This document shows, in pieces, positions 1 through 9,093 of a DNA stretch of 64,000 nt. The stretch is from [Clostridium] scindens ATCC 35704 (lineage in GTDB: Bacteria > Bacillota > Clostridia > Lachnospirales > Lachnospiraceae). The stretch is taken from positions 2,792,501-2,856,500 of the forward strand of contig NZ_CP036170.1 in assembly GCF_004295125.1 (NCBI RefSeq). The letters are read 5' to 3'. Numbering within the stretch: position 1 is the first letter of the stretch; each line of letters starts with the position of its first letter. Position numbers and translations under genes: made by a program. A model generated the notes under the pieces. It did no database searches. It worked only from the letters and a program-made list of their open reading frames with translations, and had not been told where the DNA came from.

Positions 1-615
1 TACAAGGAACTTCCGAATACCAAGGGAAAGACCCTGGTTGCCGATGTATCATCCTGTTTCCTGTCAGAGCCTATGGATGTGACCCGATATGGCCTGATAT
101 GCGGAGGCGTGCAGAAGAACATCGGTCCCGCCGGAACCGTGATCGTGATCATCCGAGAGGATCTGATTACCGAGGATGTGCTTCCGGGGACGCCTACCAT
201 GCTCCAGTATAAGACCCATGCAGATGCCAAGTCTCTTTACAATACGCCGCCGGCGTATGGAATCTATATCTGCGGCAAGGTATTCAAATGGCTGAAAAGG
301 CAGGGCGGCCTTGCGGCAATGAAAGAGCGCAATGAAACGAAGGCGAAGATCCTGTATGACTATCTGGATCAGAGCAGGCTGTTTAAAGGCACTGTGGAGC
401 CAAAGGACCGTTCGATCATGAACGTGCCTTTCGTTACAGGAAGCAGCGAGCTGGATGCGAAGTTTGTAAAGGAAGCCAAGGCGGCCGGATTCGAGAGCCT
501 GAAAGGACACCGCTCGGTGGGCGGCATGAGGGCCAGCATTTACAATGCGATGCCGATGGAAGGCGTAGAGGCACTGGTGGCATTTATGAAGAAGTTTGAA
601 GAGGAGAATGCATAG
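1..615 (+). CDS. serC: Phosphoserine aminotransferase, C-terminal part (5' end outside window)
   Basis: PLP enzyme of serine biosynthesis that transaminates 3-phosphohydroxypyruvate with glutamate. The frame is open from base 1. It shows the SerC signature ADVSSCFLSEPMDV near the start, then GLICGGVQKNIGPAG, which holds the PLP-binding lysine, and a C-terminal GHRSVGGMRASIYNAMP typical of the small domain. About 204 residues are visible of roughly 360, so the N-terminal third is missing. The stop lies 2 bases before serA, whose ribosome site (AGAGGAG) is inside the serC end, so the two are translationally close and form a serCA operon. Identity is very secure; only the start is unseen. Confidence 0.95.
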   Translation, partial: YKELPNTKGKTLVADVSSCFLSEPMDVTRYGLICGGVQKNIGPAGTVIVIIREDLITEDVLPGTPTMLQYKTHADAKSLYNTPPAYGIYICGKVFKWLKRQGGLAAMKERNETKAKILYDYLDQSRLFKGTVEPKDRSIMNVPFVTGSSELDAKFVKEAKAAGFESLKGHRSVGGMRASIYNAMPMEGVEALVAFMKKFEEENA

Positions 616-617
616 TT

Positions 618-1781
618 ATGTATAAATATTATTGCTTAAATCAAATATCCGAAGTGGGTATGAAACAGTTTACGGAAGATTATGCGCCGGCTGGCGGTCC
701 AAAGAGCGCGGATGCCATCCTTGTAAGAAGCGCGAACATGCATGAGATGGAGTTTGGTCCTGAATTAAAGGCGATCGGAAGGGCAGGCGCGGGGGTGAAT
801 AATATTCCCCTTGAAAAATGCGCGGAACAAGGAATCGTGGTATTCAATACGCCGGGAGCCAACGCCAATGGCGTGAAGGAACTGGTGATCGCAGGAATGC
901 TGCTGGCTTCCAGGGACATCATCGGCGGCATCAACTGGGTGCAGGAAAACGAAGAAGACGGCAACATCGTAAAAGAGACGGAGAAGGCCAAGAAAGCATT
1001 TGCAGGCTACGAACTGGAAGGCAAGAAACTGGGGGTCATCGGCCTTGGCGCCATCGGCGTGCTGGTGGCCAATGCGGCCATGCACCTGGGAATGGATGTC
1101 TATGGCTATGACCCGTATGTATCCATTGATTCCGCGTGGAGACTGTCCCGGAATATCATTCATGCAAAAACCGTGGATGAACTGTATAAAGAGTGCGACT
1201 TCATCACCATCCATGTGCCCGCGCTTGAGAGCACGATAGGAATGATCGACAGAGATGCCATAAGCCTGATGAAGAAAGGCGTGGTAGTCCTGAATTTCGC
1301 AAGAGACCTGCTGGTGGACGAAGAGGCTATGGTTGACGCGCTGGTAGCCGGACAGGTAAAGCATTATGTGACAGACTTTCCGACGCCTGTCATCGCAGGG
1401 GTAAAGGGAGCCATTGTAATCCCGCATCTGGGCGCTTCGACGGAAGAGTCCGAAGATAACTGCGCCAGAATGGCGGCAAAGCAGATCAGGGCCTACTTGG
1501 AGCATGGCAATATCCAGAACTCCGTGAATTATCCGGACAGCGATATGGGATTGAGGGGCAAGAATACCAGGATCGTCCTTCTGCATCACAATGTGCCGAA
1601 CATGATCGGACAGTTTACGAAGATCTTGGCGGATGACAATATGAATATCGCAGACATGAGCAATAAGAGCAAGGGCGGCTATGCCTACACGATGATAGAC
1701 ATCGACAGCCCGGTTCCTGAGAAAGTGGTGGATGATCTGAGGAAGGTCGGCGAAGTACTGCGCGTGCGCGTAATTGAATAA
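618..1781 (+). CDS. serA: D-3-phosphoglycerate dehydrogenase (short form with ACT domain)
   Basis: First step of serine synthesis: NAD-linked oxidation of 3-phosphoglycerate, upstream in the pathway of the SerC encoded just before it. 387 residues. The Rossmann motif VIGLGAIGVLVAN is near residue 140, the substrate-side arginine sits in NFARDLLVDE, and the catalytic histidine in IPHLGASTEE near residue 275. A C-terminal ACT domain (about 315-387, from RIVLLHHNVPNMIG) suggests serine feedback. Odd point: the usual DVFxxEP segment carrying the catalytic Glu reads YVTDFPTPV here, so that Glu seems absent. This may be a clade trait. Start chosen at the ATG 2 bases after the serC stop. Confidence 0.93.
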   Translation: MYKYYCLNQISEVGMKQFTEDYAPAGGPKSADAILVRSANMHEMEFGPELKAIGRAGAGVNNIPLEKCAEQGIVVFNTPGANANGVKELVIAGMLLASRDIIGGINWVQENEEDGNIVKETEKAKKAFAGYELEGKKLGVIGLGAIGVLVANAAMHLGMDVYGYDPYVSIDSAWRLSRNIIHAKTVDELYKECDFITIHVPALESTIGMIDRDAISLMKKGVVVLNFARDLLVDEEAMVDALVAGQVKHYVTDFPTPVIAGVKGAIVIPHLGASTEESEDNCARMAAKQIRAYLEHGNIQNSVNYPDSDMGLRGKNTRIVLLHHNVPNMIGQFTKILADDNMNIADMSNKSKGGYAYTMIDIDSPVPEKVVDDLRKVGEVLRVRVIE

Positions 1782-1829
1782 CGGGTAATAATATTTAACA
1801 ATTATTAAGAATTGTTCATATAAGATTCA

Positions 1830-1858
1830 TTGTGAAACGTGTCGAATTACGTTATACT
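1830..1858 (+). promoter_or_regulatory. Sigma-A-type promoter of the polysaccharide deacetylase gene
   Basis: TTGTGA at 1830-1835 and TATACT at 1853-1858 are 17 bases apart. Transcription would begin near 1865, downstream of the ATG at 1839. This supports translation from the later ATG at 1905, which has a good ribosome site (AGGGGAG, 1890-1896). Confidence 0.6.
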
Positions 1859-1904
1859 CAACTACATAGATGGATGTTTGATGATGTGTAGGGGAGACAT
1901 ACGG

Positions 1905-3347
1905 ATGACAAATGAAAGAATTAGCGAGCACAAGAAGCATATACATAAAAAAGCAAGAAGAGTAAGAGTCCCTTTGCGGATTTTTGCTCTTTTTGTAGTT
2001 TGCGCTCTTCCATTCTTTCTTTTTCGGACTGCGGCGGCATCCCAGCAGGAGGCGGAGATATTCCTTGCGGTAAAGAGCAATTCTATATTGCAGGGGGAAG
2101 ACCTTCCCAAGTTCGGGATCACGGTAGAGACCAAGGGGAATACGAAGGCCGTGCTGGATGCAAAAACCGGCTATACAGTAAGCGACCTGGCAAAAGATCT
2201 GGAACATGGGAAGCGCTATGCCATCGGCTGCGAAGCGGATACGGCTGTGGAAGGAGATTATCCGGTAACCCTGACGCTGGAGGATGCGGTCAGAGGATTC
2301 CTGGAAAAGGACTGGATCGGGCTGGTCAGAATTGATACTGCCGATGGCGTCCTGACAATTAAGAATAAAGTCGGAGAGTGGGAGGGGGACAAGTTTAAGC
2401 GCTATGATGGATCCTATGTCACTGATGACTTCGTAGTCTCAAAAGGGAACACCTATTACTTTGACGGAGACGGCAAGAAGGCGTCCGGCTGGCAGGATAT
2501 CAACGGTTCCAGATATTACTTTGACAAAGATGGAATGATGAAGACCGGATGGCTTGACAGCGATGATGGAAAGTATTACCTGGGTGCGGACGGCAAGGCT
2601 TATATCGGCTGGCAGGATATCGACGGTTCCTCCCATTACTTTGAACAGGATGGCAAGATGGCGACGGGAGAGGTGTGGCTGGGGCTTACGCTGTGCGTAT
2701 TTGATGAGAACGGCGTGCTTATCTCCAAGAAGGAGAGCGCCATAGACCCGAACAAGCCGATGGTAGCCCTGACCTTTGACGATGGCCCTGGCCCGCGCAC
2801 CGGCGAACTGGTGGAGGCACTGGCGAAGTACAATGCCCATGCCACATTCTTCATGCTGGGAAAGAAAGTGCCATCCTATCCAAATGTGATCCAGAAGATG
2901 AGGGAGGTGGGCTGCGAACTGGGCAATCATTCCTATGACCACGCAGATCTGTCGAAACTGGATGCATCCGGCATACAGAATGAAATAGGAGGGACCAATG
3001 GCAATCTCCAGAATATCGTAGGGCAGGGAGCCACCCTGATGCGTCCGCCTTACGGGGCTATCAGTTCTACGATGAAAGGAACCGTGGGAATGCCAATGAT
3101 CCTGTGGAATATCGATACGCTGGACTGGAAGACCAGAAATGCGCAGGCCACGATCGATTCCGTCATGGGAAGCGTAAAAGACGGGGATATCATCCTGATG
3201 CACGATATCCATACGGAGAGCGTGGACGCAGCCCTTGCACTGATACCGAAACTGATAGATGAGGGATACCAGCTGGTAACCGTCTCCGAGATGGCGAGAG
3301 CCAAAGGAGTCGAACTGAAGGACGGAGTTAGCTATACAGATTTCTAG
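1905..3347 (+). CDS. Membrane-anchored polysaccharide deacetylase with cell-wall-binding repeats
   Basis: Predicted extracytoplasmic NodB-family deacetylase acting on peptidoglycan or another N-acetylated glycan. 480 residues from the ATG at 1905; an in-frame ATG at 1839 precedes the probable transcription start. Basic N-terminus, then one membrane segment (about 25-45) acting as uncleaved anchor or signal. A poorly conserved beta-rich region follows (about 55-150). About four choline-binding-like repeats (about 175-262) show the GWQDINGSRYYFDKDG and TGW pattern. The NodB domain (about 285-460) has TFDDG, the metal site NHSYDH, RPPYG, DTLDW and LMHDIH, so all catalytic motifs look intact. Monocistronic: own promoter, divergent neighbour beyond. 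The substrate is inferred from family. Confidence 0.88.
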   Translation: MTNERISEHKKHIHKKARRVRVPLRIFALFVVCALPFFLFRTAAASQQEAEIFLAVKSNSILQGEDLPKFGITVETKGNTKAVLDAKTGYTVSDLAKDLEHGKRYAIGCEADTAVEGDYPVTLTLEDAVRGFLEKDWIGLVRIDTADGVLTIKNKVGEWEGDKFKRYDGSYVTDDFVVSKGNTYYFDGDGKKASGWQDINGSRYYFDKDGMMKTGWLDSDDGKYYLGADGKAYIGWQDIDGSSHYFEQDGKMATGEVWLGLTLCVFDENGVLISKKESAIDPNKPMVALTFDDGPGPRTGELVEALAKYNAHATFFMLGKKVPSYPNVIQKMREVGCELGNHSYDHADLSKLDASGIQNEIGGTNGNLQNIVGQGATLMRPPYGAISSTMKGTVGMPMILWNIDTLDWKTRNAQATIDSVMGSVKDGDIILMHDIHTESVDAALALIPKLIDEGYQLVTVSEMARAKGVELKDGVSYTDF

Positions 3348-3505
3348 TCCTTTCGGAATAGAAAAAGAATGTTAAAAAATACACAAAAAAGTATAGAAAA
3401 ATTAGAAGATCTTTGTTAAAATAATATCTTTACAAATGGAGTGCTAGGTGTTAATCTTTTAACGGAATAAGATATACGAATTCAGTATGAAGGAAGTGAG
3501 TTTTG

Positions 3506-3583
3506 ATGAAAGGTTTATTCGCAGCACTCAAGGAATACTTTACCGAAGAAACCGCTTTAACCACATATATGGAGCAGCGCTAA
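3506..3583 (+). CDS. 25-residue small protein, unknown
   Basis: A short ORF (ATG 3506, stop 3581-3583) preceded by AAGGAAGTGAG (3490-3500) at good spacing and followed 28 bases later by a strong terminator, so it has the layout of a real tiny gene. The peptide starts MKGLFAALKEYF and looks amphipathic and mildly acidic; no membrane segment, no cysteine. It sits alone in the 344-base gap between the deacetylase and prs. I do not recognise a family. It could instead be a leader peptide, but no gene follows on this strand before the terminator. Confidence 0.5.
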   Translation: MKGLFAALKEYFTEETALTTYMEQR

Positions 3584-3610
3584 TTAAGAAAGTATTGAGA
3601 GGAACATAAA

Positions 3611-3647
3611 AGGATGTCTCGTCTAAGTGGATGAGACATCCTTTTTA
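3611..3647. terminator. Bidirectional terminator between the small ORF and prs
   Basis: Perfect 10-bp stem AGGATGTCTC (3611-3620) / GAGACATCCT (3633-3642) with a 12-base loop and a T run on the plus strand. On the minus strand TTTT also follows the stem, so it can end prs too. Confidence 0.85.
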
Positions 3648-3691
3648 TCTGCATTATAAAAGATATGAGACTGCAAAGTTTGTTAAATTAA

Positions 3692-4867
3692 TTACAAGGA
3701 ATTGCGGTGCTTTTCCAATAATTTGTGAATCTTGTCTGTCGGATTGAGGACAGCGCCGATGGAAATATCGTGGTTGAATGAATCGATAATCAGCGCGATA
3801 TATTTGCTCATATCCGCAATTACAAAATAAGGCTTTTCATGTACGGCCGGCGGAAGATAAGTAAGGTTCGTGGTAATCACGCGGTCGATGTAGCCCTTTT
3901 CATAATATTCATCAAACATATCAAATCCTTCTGTGAACAATCCAAAGGAAGTGCAGACGAATACCCGGTCCGCGCCTCTGTCCTTGATCTGTCTTGCAAC
4001 ATCCAGCATACTTTCCCCAGAGGATATCATATCGTCCACGATAATGACATTCTTGCCCTTGATATCATCGCCCAGGAATTCATGGGCCACGATGGGGTTC
4101 TTGCCGTTGATTACGGTAGAGTAGTCACGGCGCTTATAAAACATTCCCATATTGACGCCGAGAACGTTGGAGAAATAAACGGCACGGTGCATTGCTCCTT
4201 CGTCCGGGCTTACCACCATCAGGCGCTCCTTATCGACGATCAGTTCCGGCTCTGCCCGAAGAAGGGCTTTCATGAACTGGTAAGGAGGATTGAAGTTGTC
4301 GAAACCGTGCAGCGGAATAGAATTCTGGACTCTCGGGTCATGGGCATCGAAGGTAAGAATATTGGTGACGCCCATGTCGACCAGTTCCTGAAGCGCCAGG
4401 GCGCAGTCCAGGGATTCGCGCTTCGTACGCTTGTGCTGGCGGCTCTCATACAAGAACGGCATGATGACATTGACACGGTGAGCCTTGCCGTTGGCCGCTG
4501 AGATAACGCGTTTTAGGTCTTGATAGTGGTCGTCCGGGGACATATGGTTCAAGTGACCATTTACTGTATAGGTCAGGCTGTAGTTGCAGACATCGACCAT
4601 GATGAACAGATCTTTTCCGCGGATCGACTCTCCGATAATTCCTTTGGCCTCCCCGGTTCCGAAACGGGGGCAGTGGCAGTCGATCAGGTAATTGTCCAGC
4701 TGATAACTGGAAAAAAGCGGCGAATCCAAAGATTCTTTTAACGTATCCTGCCTGAATCTGACAATATAATCATTTACTTTCTGGCCCATCACCTTGCATG
4801 AGTCAAGGGCCGCGATCTTTAGGGGCGCTACGGGAAGCGCCGTCTCCATTAACTTAATATTTGGCAT
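3692..4867 (-). CDS. prs: Ribose-phosphate pyrophosphokinase, long form
   Basis: Makes PRPP from ribose 5-phosphate and ATP for nucleotide, histidine and tryptophan synthesis. 391 residues, longer than the usual ~315. Core motifs are present: RTKRESLDCALALQEL region, TFDAHDPRVQNS, VVSPDEGAMHRA (flag-like/metal region) and the PRPP loop VIIVDDMISSGESM near residue 275. Extra length lies mainly in the N-terminal half. Start ATG has AGGAGATT just upstream. It has its own minus-strand promoter, back to back with that of der. The long form is seen in clostridial relatives; I infer it is the housekeeping enzyme, since no other copy is visible here. Confidence 0.92.
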   Translation of the reverse strand: MPNIKLMETALPVAPLKIAALDSCKVMGQKVNDYIVRFRQDTLKESLDSPLFSSYQLDNYLIDCHCPRFGTGEAKGIIGESIRGKDLFIMVDVCNYSLTYTVNGHLNHMSPDDHYQDLKRVISAANGKAHRVNVIMPFLYESRQHKRTKRESLDCALALQELVDMGVTNILTFDAHDPRVQNSIPLHGFDNFNPPYQFMKALLRAEPELIVDKERLMVVSPDEGAMHRAVYFSNVLGVNMGMFYKRRDYSTVINGKNPIVAHEFLGDDIKGKNVIIVDDMISSGESMLDVARQIKDRGADRVFVCTSFGLFTEGFDMFDEYYEKGYIDRVITTNLTYLPPAVHEKPYFVIADMSKYIALIIDSFNHDISIGAVLNPTDKIHKLLEKHRNSL

Positions 4868-4912
4868 GATAATCTCCTGTATCTTTCGAATTTATAGTAA
4901 TCACTATTAATA

Positions 4913-4942
4913 TTTATATCACTTTTCCTATAAAAAGGTCAA
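4913..4942 (-). promoter_or_regulatory. Promoter of prs
   Basis: Read on the minus strand: TTGACC (4942-4937), an 18-base spacer and TATAAA (4918-4913), upstream of the prs start at 4867. Confidence 0.5.
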
Positions 4943-4949
4943 CAACAGA

Positions 4950-4979
4950 TTGGACTATTTGGGAAAGGTAATGTATAAT
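4950..4979 (+). promoter_or_regulatory. Promoter of der operon
   Basis: TTGGAC (4950-4955), an 18-base spacer and TATAAT (4974-4979), 43 bases before the der start. It lies only 7 bases from the -35 box of the divergent prs promoter. Confidence 0.6.
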
Positions 4980-5021
4980 GGAGTATGGTCAACGAAGAAA
5001 GTAAGATAGAGGAGATATAAA

Positions 5022-6350
5022 ATGAGTAAACCAGTAGTAGCAATTGTGGGAAGACCCAATGTTGGAAAATCGACCCTTTTTAATGTATTGGCAGGTGGTA
5101 TGATATCCATCGTCAAGGATACGCCCGGAGTGACCAGGGACCGTATCTACGCGGATGTGAACTGGCTTGATAAGGACTTCACGCTGATTGATACAGGCGG
5201 GATCGAGCCGGAGAGCAAAGACATCATCCTGTCCCAGATGCGCGAGCAGGCACAGATTGCCATCGACACGGCAGACGTGATCATTTTCATTACTGACGTG
5301 CGCCAGGGACTGGTAGATTCGGATTCAAAGGTGGCGGACATGCTCAGGCGCTCCGGCAAGCCGGTAGTCCTGGTGGTTAATAAAGTAGATAATTTTGACA
5401 AGTTCATGCCGGATGTATATGAGTTCTATAATCTGGGGATCGGCGATCCGGTGCCCATCTCTGCGGCGTCCCGCCTGGGGATCGGCGATATGCTGGATCA
5501 AGTGGCGGAGCATTTCCCGGAGCATGGCAGGGAGGAAGAAGAGGATGAGCGTCCAAGGATAGCGATCGTAGGCAAGCCGAATGTAGGAAAATCCTCCATC
5601 ATCAACAAACTCTTGGGAGAGCAGCGCGTCATCGTATCGGATATCGCGGGAACGACCCGGGATGCTATCGACACAGATATCGTGTACAATGGGAAGGAAT
5701 ATGTATTCATAGACACGGCCGGCCTTCGCAGGAAGAACAAGATTAAAGAAGAACTGGAACGCTACAGCATTATCCGTACGGTAACGGCGGTAGAGCGGGC
5801 AGACGTGGTGCTGATCGTGATCGATGCCACCGAAGGCGTGACAGAGCAGGATGCGAAGATTGCGGGAATTGCCCATGAGCGGGGCAAGGGCATCATCATC
5901 GTGGTAAATAAATGGGATGCCATAGAAAAGAATGACAAGACCATGCGGGAGTATGACAGTGAAGTCCGTCGCGTGCTGTCATTCATGCCTTATGCGGAGA
6001 TTATGTATGTATCTGCCGAGACAGGGCAGCGCTTGAACAAATTATATGATAAGATAGACATGGTAATTGAAAACCAGACGCTCAGGATAGCTACCGGCGT
6101 GCTCAACGAGATCATGGCCGAGGCCGTGGCAATGCAGCAGCCGCCGTCAGACAAAGGGAAAAGGCTGAAACTGTACTACATTACCCAGGTGGCTGTGAAG
6201 CCTCCGACATTCGTCATATTCGTTAATGACAAGGAATTGATGCATTTCTCCTATACCAGGTATTTGGAGAATAAGATTCGCGAGGCATTTGGATTCAGAG
6301 GAACTTCGCTGAAGTTCTTTGTACGGGAAAGAAAGGATAAGGAGCGCTAG
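5022..6350 (+). CDS. der: Ribosome assembly GTPase Der (EngA)
   Basis: Double-GTPase needed for 50S subunit maturation. 442 residues, the normal size. First G domain (about 1-165): P-loop GRPNVGKST at residue 10 on, [12 protein letters not shown] and NKVD. Second G domain (about 175-350): [28 protein letters not shown] and NKWD. A KH-like C-terminal domain follows (351 to end) with basic tail. Ribosome site AGAGGAG lies before the start. plsY begins 2 bases after the stop; der-plsY-gpsA is a common order in this family and looks like one transcript ending at 8083. Confidence 0.97.
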   Translation: MSKPVVAIVGRPNVGKSTLFNVLAGGMISIVKDTPGVTRDRIYADVNWLDKDFTLIDTGGIEPESKDIILSQMREQAQIAIDTADVIIFITDVRQGLVDSDSKVADMLRRSGKPVVLVVNKVDNFDKFMPDVYEFYNLGIGDPVPISAASRLGIGDMLDQVAEHFPEHGREEEEDERPRIAIVGKPNVGKSSIINKLLGEQRVIVSDIAGTTRDAIDTDIVYNGKEYVFIDTAGLRRKNKIKEELERYSIIRTVTAVERADVVLIVIDATEGVTEQDAKIAGIAHERGKGIIIVVNKWDAIEKNDKTMREYDSEVRRVLSFMPYAEIMYVSAETGQRLNKLYDKIDMVIENQTLRIATGVLNEIMAEAVAMQQPPSDKGKRLKLYYITQVAVKPPTFVIFVNDKELMHFSYTRYLENKIREAFGFRGTSLKFFVRERKDKER

Positions 6351-6352
6351 TT

Positions 6353-6994
6353 ATGGAACGTTTCATATGTGTGATTATAGGATACGCATTTGGATTATTG
6401 CAGACAGGATATCTGTACGGCAAGCTGCACCACGTGGACATCAGAAAGCAGGGGAGCGGCAATGCCGGAACCACCAATGCCTTGCGCACTATGGGCTGGA
6501 AGGCAGGCCTTGTGACGCTGCTGGGCGACTGCTTTAAGTGCGTGTTAGCGGTGGTCGTGGTGCATCTGCTCTATGGAAAGAGCCATGCGGACATGATGCC
6601 GCTTCTTGCCATGTATGCGGGCATGGGGGTCGTGCTGGGACACAATTACCCATTCTACCTGAAATTCAAAGGAGGCAAGGGAATTGCAGCTACGGCAGGG
6701 CTGATCGTAAGCACCACCAATGTGTGGATGGTACTGATCTGCCTGGCGGCTTTCGTGGGAGTTGTGGGGATCACCAGGTATGTGTCGCTTGGCTCTCTTT
6801 TGGTGGTCATCATCTATCTTGCGGAGGTGGTGATCTACGGACAGATGGGAGGATTCCATGTAGCGCAGAATTATCTCTACGAAATGTATGGGATTGCGGC
6901 ATTTTTGATGCTGTCTGCTTTCTTTAAGCACAGGGAGAACATTAAGAGACTATTAACCGGCACGGAGAATAAGCTAAGTGTCGGCAAGAAATAG
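6353..6994 (+). CDS. plsY: Acyl-phosphate glycerol-3-phosphate acyltransferase
   Basis: Integral membrane enzyme that moves the acyl group of acyl-phosphate to glycerol 3-phosphate, first step of phospholipid synthesis. 213 residues with about five membrane helices. Signature loops GSGNAGTTNALRTMG (about 36-50) and GHNYPFYLKFKGGKGIA (about 98-114) are intact. The C-terminal end overlaps the region just before gpsA, the enzyme that supplies its acceptor substrate, so the pair is functionally linked. Confidence 0.95.
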   Translation: MERFICVIIGYAFGLLQTGYLYGKLHHVDIRKQGSGNAGTTNALRTMGWKAGLVTLLGDCFKCVLAVVVVHLLYGKSHADMMPLLAMYAGMGVVLGHNYPFYLKFKGGKGIAATAGLIVSTTNVWMVLICLAAFVGVVGITRYVSLGSLLVVIIYLAEVVIYGQMGGFHVAQNYLYEMYGIAAFLMLSAFFKHRENIKRLLTGTENKLSVGKK

Positions 6995-7022
6995 CACAAA
7001 GTATGAAAGGAACGTAAACATT

Positions 7023-8036
7023 ATGGCAAATGTAGGTATTATGGGAGCAGGCAGCTGGGGTACCGCACTGGCGCTTCTGCTCCACAAGAACGGGCACAAT
7101 GTGACGGTATGGTCCATCAATGACGACGAAGTGAAGATGCTTTCCATAAAACGGGAGCATGAGTCCAAACTGCCTGGCGTAAAGATTCCAGATGATATGG
7201 AGTTTACATCGGAGATGGAATCCGCCATCAAGGGGAAAGACTTTATTGTTCTGGCTGTGCCGTCTCCATTTACACGCAGTACGGCGCGCAATATGAAGCC
7301 TTATGTAGCAGAGGGGCAGATTATCGTGGATGTGGCAAAGGGAATTGAAGAAAGCACTCTGATGACCCTGTCCCAGCAGATTGAAGAGGAGATCCCGCAG
7401 GCGAACGTGGCTGTATTATCGGGCCCCAGCCATGCGGAAGAGGTAGGCAGAGGGCTGCCGACCATCGTTGTGATCGGCGCTAAGACGAAGGAGACGGCAG
7501 AGTATCTGCAGGATATGTTCATGAACGAGGTGTTCCGCGTGTATACCAGCCCGGATATGCTGGGGATGGAACTGGGCGGATCGCTTAAGAATGTCATTGC
7601 CCTTGCGGCAGGCATCGCAGACGGCCTGGGCTATGGAGATAACACGAAGGCGGCGCTTATTACCAGAGGCATTGCGGAGATTGCAAGGCTGGGTGTCAAG
7701 ATGGGCGGAGCAATTGAGAGTTTTACAGGCCTGACCGGGATTGGCGATCTGATCGTAACCTGCGCCAGCGTGCACAGCCGTAACCGGAAGGCAGGCTATC
7801 TGATTGGACAGGGAATGTCTATGCAGGAAGCCATGGACGAGGTCAAGATGGTGGTAGAAGGGGTATATTCTACAAAAGCGGCAGTCAAGCTGGGCAAGGA
7901 ATATGGAGTTTCCCTGCCAATCATCGACAAGGTCAATGAAGTCCTCTTCGAAGGAAAGGATCCGAGAGAAGCGGTCAATGAACTGATGCTAAGAGACAGC
8001 AAGGCCGAACATACGGCGCTGCCATGGAAAGAATAG
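7023..8036 (+). CDS. gpsA: Glycerol-3-phosphate dehydrogenase [NAD(P)+]
   Basis: Reduces dihydroxyacetone phosphate to glycerol 3-phosphate for phospholipids; supplies PlsY. 337 residues from ATG 7023. I chose this start because AAAGGAA (7006-7012) precedes it and the protein then opens with the Rossmann motif GIMGAGSWGTALA; an in-frame ATG at 6978 lies inside plsY. Further motifs: LSGPSHAEEV, the catalytic lysine region LGGSLKNVIALAAG, and GLTGIGDLIVTC. Ends before a clear terminator. Confidence 0.96.
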   Translation: MANVGIMGAGSWGTALALLLHKNGHNVTVWSINDDEVKMLSIKREHESKLPGVKIPDDMEFTSEMESAIKGKDFIVLAVPSPFTRSTARNMKPYVAEGQIIVDVAKGIEESTLMTLSQQIEEEIPQANVAVLSGPSHAEEVGRGLPTIVVIGAKTKETAEYLQDMFMNEVFRVYTSPDMLGMELGGSLKNVIALAAGIADGLGYGDNTKAALITRGIAEIARLGVKMGGAIESFTGLTGIGDLIVTCASVHSRNRKAGYLIGQGMSMQEAMDEVKMVVEGVYSTKAAVKLGKEYGVSLPIIDKVNEVLFEGKDPREAVNELMLRDSKAEHTALPWKE

Positions 8037-8052
8037 GATAAGGCATAGTAAG

Positions 8053-8086
8053 GCACCCGGTACAGATTCGATGTACCGGGTGCTTT
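8053..8086 (+). terminator. Terminator after gpsA
   Basis: Perfect 12-bp stem GCACCCGGTACA (8053-8064) / TGTACCGGGTGC (8072-8083), 7-base loop, short TTT tail. It separates the der operon from the convergent LysR gene. Confidence 0.8.
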
Positions 8087-8116
8087 ACTATGCCCAAAAG
8101 TGTATTCCAATAGGGA

Positions 8117-9004
8117 TCAGAGATCCGCATGCTCCATTACGTATTTCTTGAATTCATTTATGACCGGCGCCTGGTAGACATTCTTGAGAGTAGCCATGTA
8201 GAAGACCCTCTCCCAGGTAGGCTTTTCAATCTGTATAATCTTCACCGGCATATAGTTAAGCACCGGCATATTGGGGACCACGGCGATGCCAAATCCTGCT
8301 CCCGCAAGCCCGGCCACGGCTTGGTCTTCTTCCACCGAATATACATATTCCGGACGGCCGCCGCATTTGTCGAACAGCTTGTCTATCACAGGCCGCAGGC
8401 CGCTGCGCCTTGAGAAGGCGATCTGAGGATATTCAAGGGTTTCCTTAAGGTCTATGCGATCCCTGGACTCAAGCGGATGTCCATTCGGTACGACCAAGAC
8501 CAGTTCCTGGCGGGCGATCGGCACGAACTCAATAAGCGGCTCATGATCCAGCATGGAACAAAAGGCAACGTCGTATTTCCGGTCTTTCAGGCCCTGGATC
8601 ATGTCTGTAGACATGCCTGTGGAGCCATGAAAATGGAAGTCGATATTCTTGTCCGGCTTGGAATCCAGGAATCCTTTTACGAAGCCGGGGACGATGATGC
8701 TGCTAAGCACTCTGAGCTGGACGATGTCAATACGTCCTTCGCCGCTTCCGGTCATCTGCAGTTTGTTGACGCTGGAATCCAGCATATCAAGCGCACGTTC
8801 CACATCAGTCAGAAAAGCCTGGCCACATTTGGTCAGGACAACGTTGCGTCCTTCTTTTTCAAATAACTTTACGCCCAGTTCCTTTTCCAAGGATGCGATG
8901 GCATGGCTAAGGCTTGGCTGGGTAATGGCTAATATTTCTGCGGCCTTGGTATAATGCTCCAGATGTGCCAGCGTCACAAAATATCTGAGGTGGTAAAGAT
9001 TCAT
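8117..9004 (-). CDS. LysR-family transcriptional regulator
   Basis: 295 residues. N-terminal winged helix (about 1-60) with LRYFVTLAHLEHYTKAAE and QPSLSHAIASLEKELGVKLF, followed by the periplasmic-binding-like effector domain (about 90-290). Transcribed away from the metabolic operon that starts at 9206, with a 201-base shared control region, the classic layout of a LysR activator and its target operon. I infer that it senses a substrate or intermediate of that operon. The effector cannot be read from sequence. Confidence 0.9.
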   Translation of the reverse strand: MNLYHLRYFVTLAHLEHYTKAAEILAITQPSLSHAIASLEKELGVKLFEKEGRNVVLTKCGQAFLTDVERALDMLDSSVNKLQMTGSGEGRIDIVQLRVLSSIIVPGFVKGFLDSKPDKNIDFHFHGSTGMSTDMIQGLKDRKYDVAFCSMLDHEPLIEFVPIARQELVLVVPNGHPLESRDRIDLKETLEYPQIAFSRRSGLRPVIDKLFDKCGGRPEYVYSVEEDQAVAGLAGAGFGIAVVPNMPVLNYMPVKIIQIEKPTWERVFYMATLKNVYQAPVINEFKKYVMEHADL

Positions 9005-9093
9005 TATGATGATTTCTCCCTTGTTTTCTGATTTTGACTATATTCTAACATGAACTATAAACAAAATCTATGGATTCGGTCAATATTAACAAT

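Noticed and set aside
765-1589. 274-codon open frame on the minus strand inside serA
   Set aside because: Shadow of serA. Composition is typical of the antisense frame; no ribosome site or family motif.
1797-1816. AACAATT / AATTGTT hairpin after serA
   Set aside because: Only A/T pairs and no T run. Too weak to call as a terminator.
1839-1904. Earlier in-frame ATG for the deacetylase gene
   Set aside because: It lies upstream of the predicted transcription start and has no ribosome site; ATG 1905 does.
2439-3212. 257-codon minus-strand frame in the deacetylase gene
   Set aside because: Antisense shadow of a well-supported gene.
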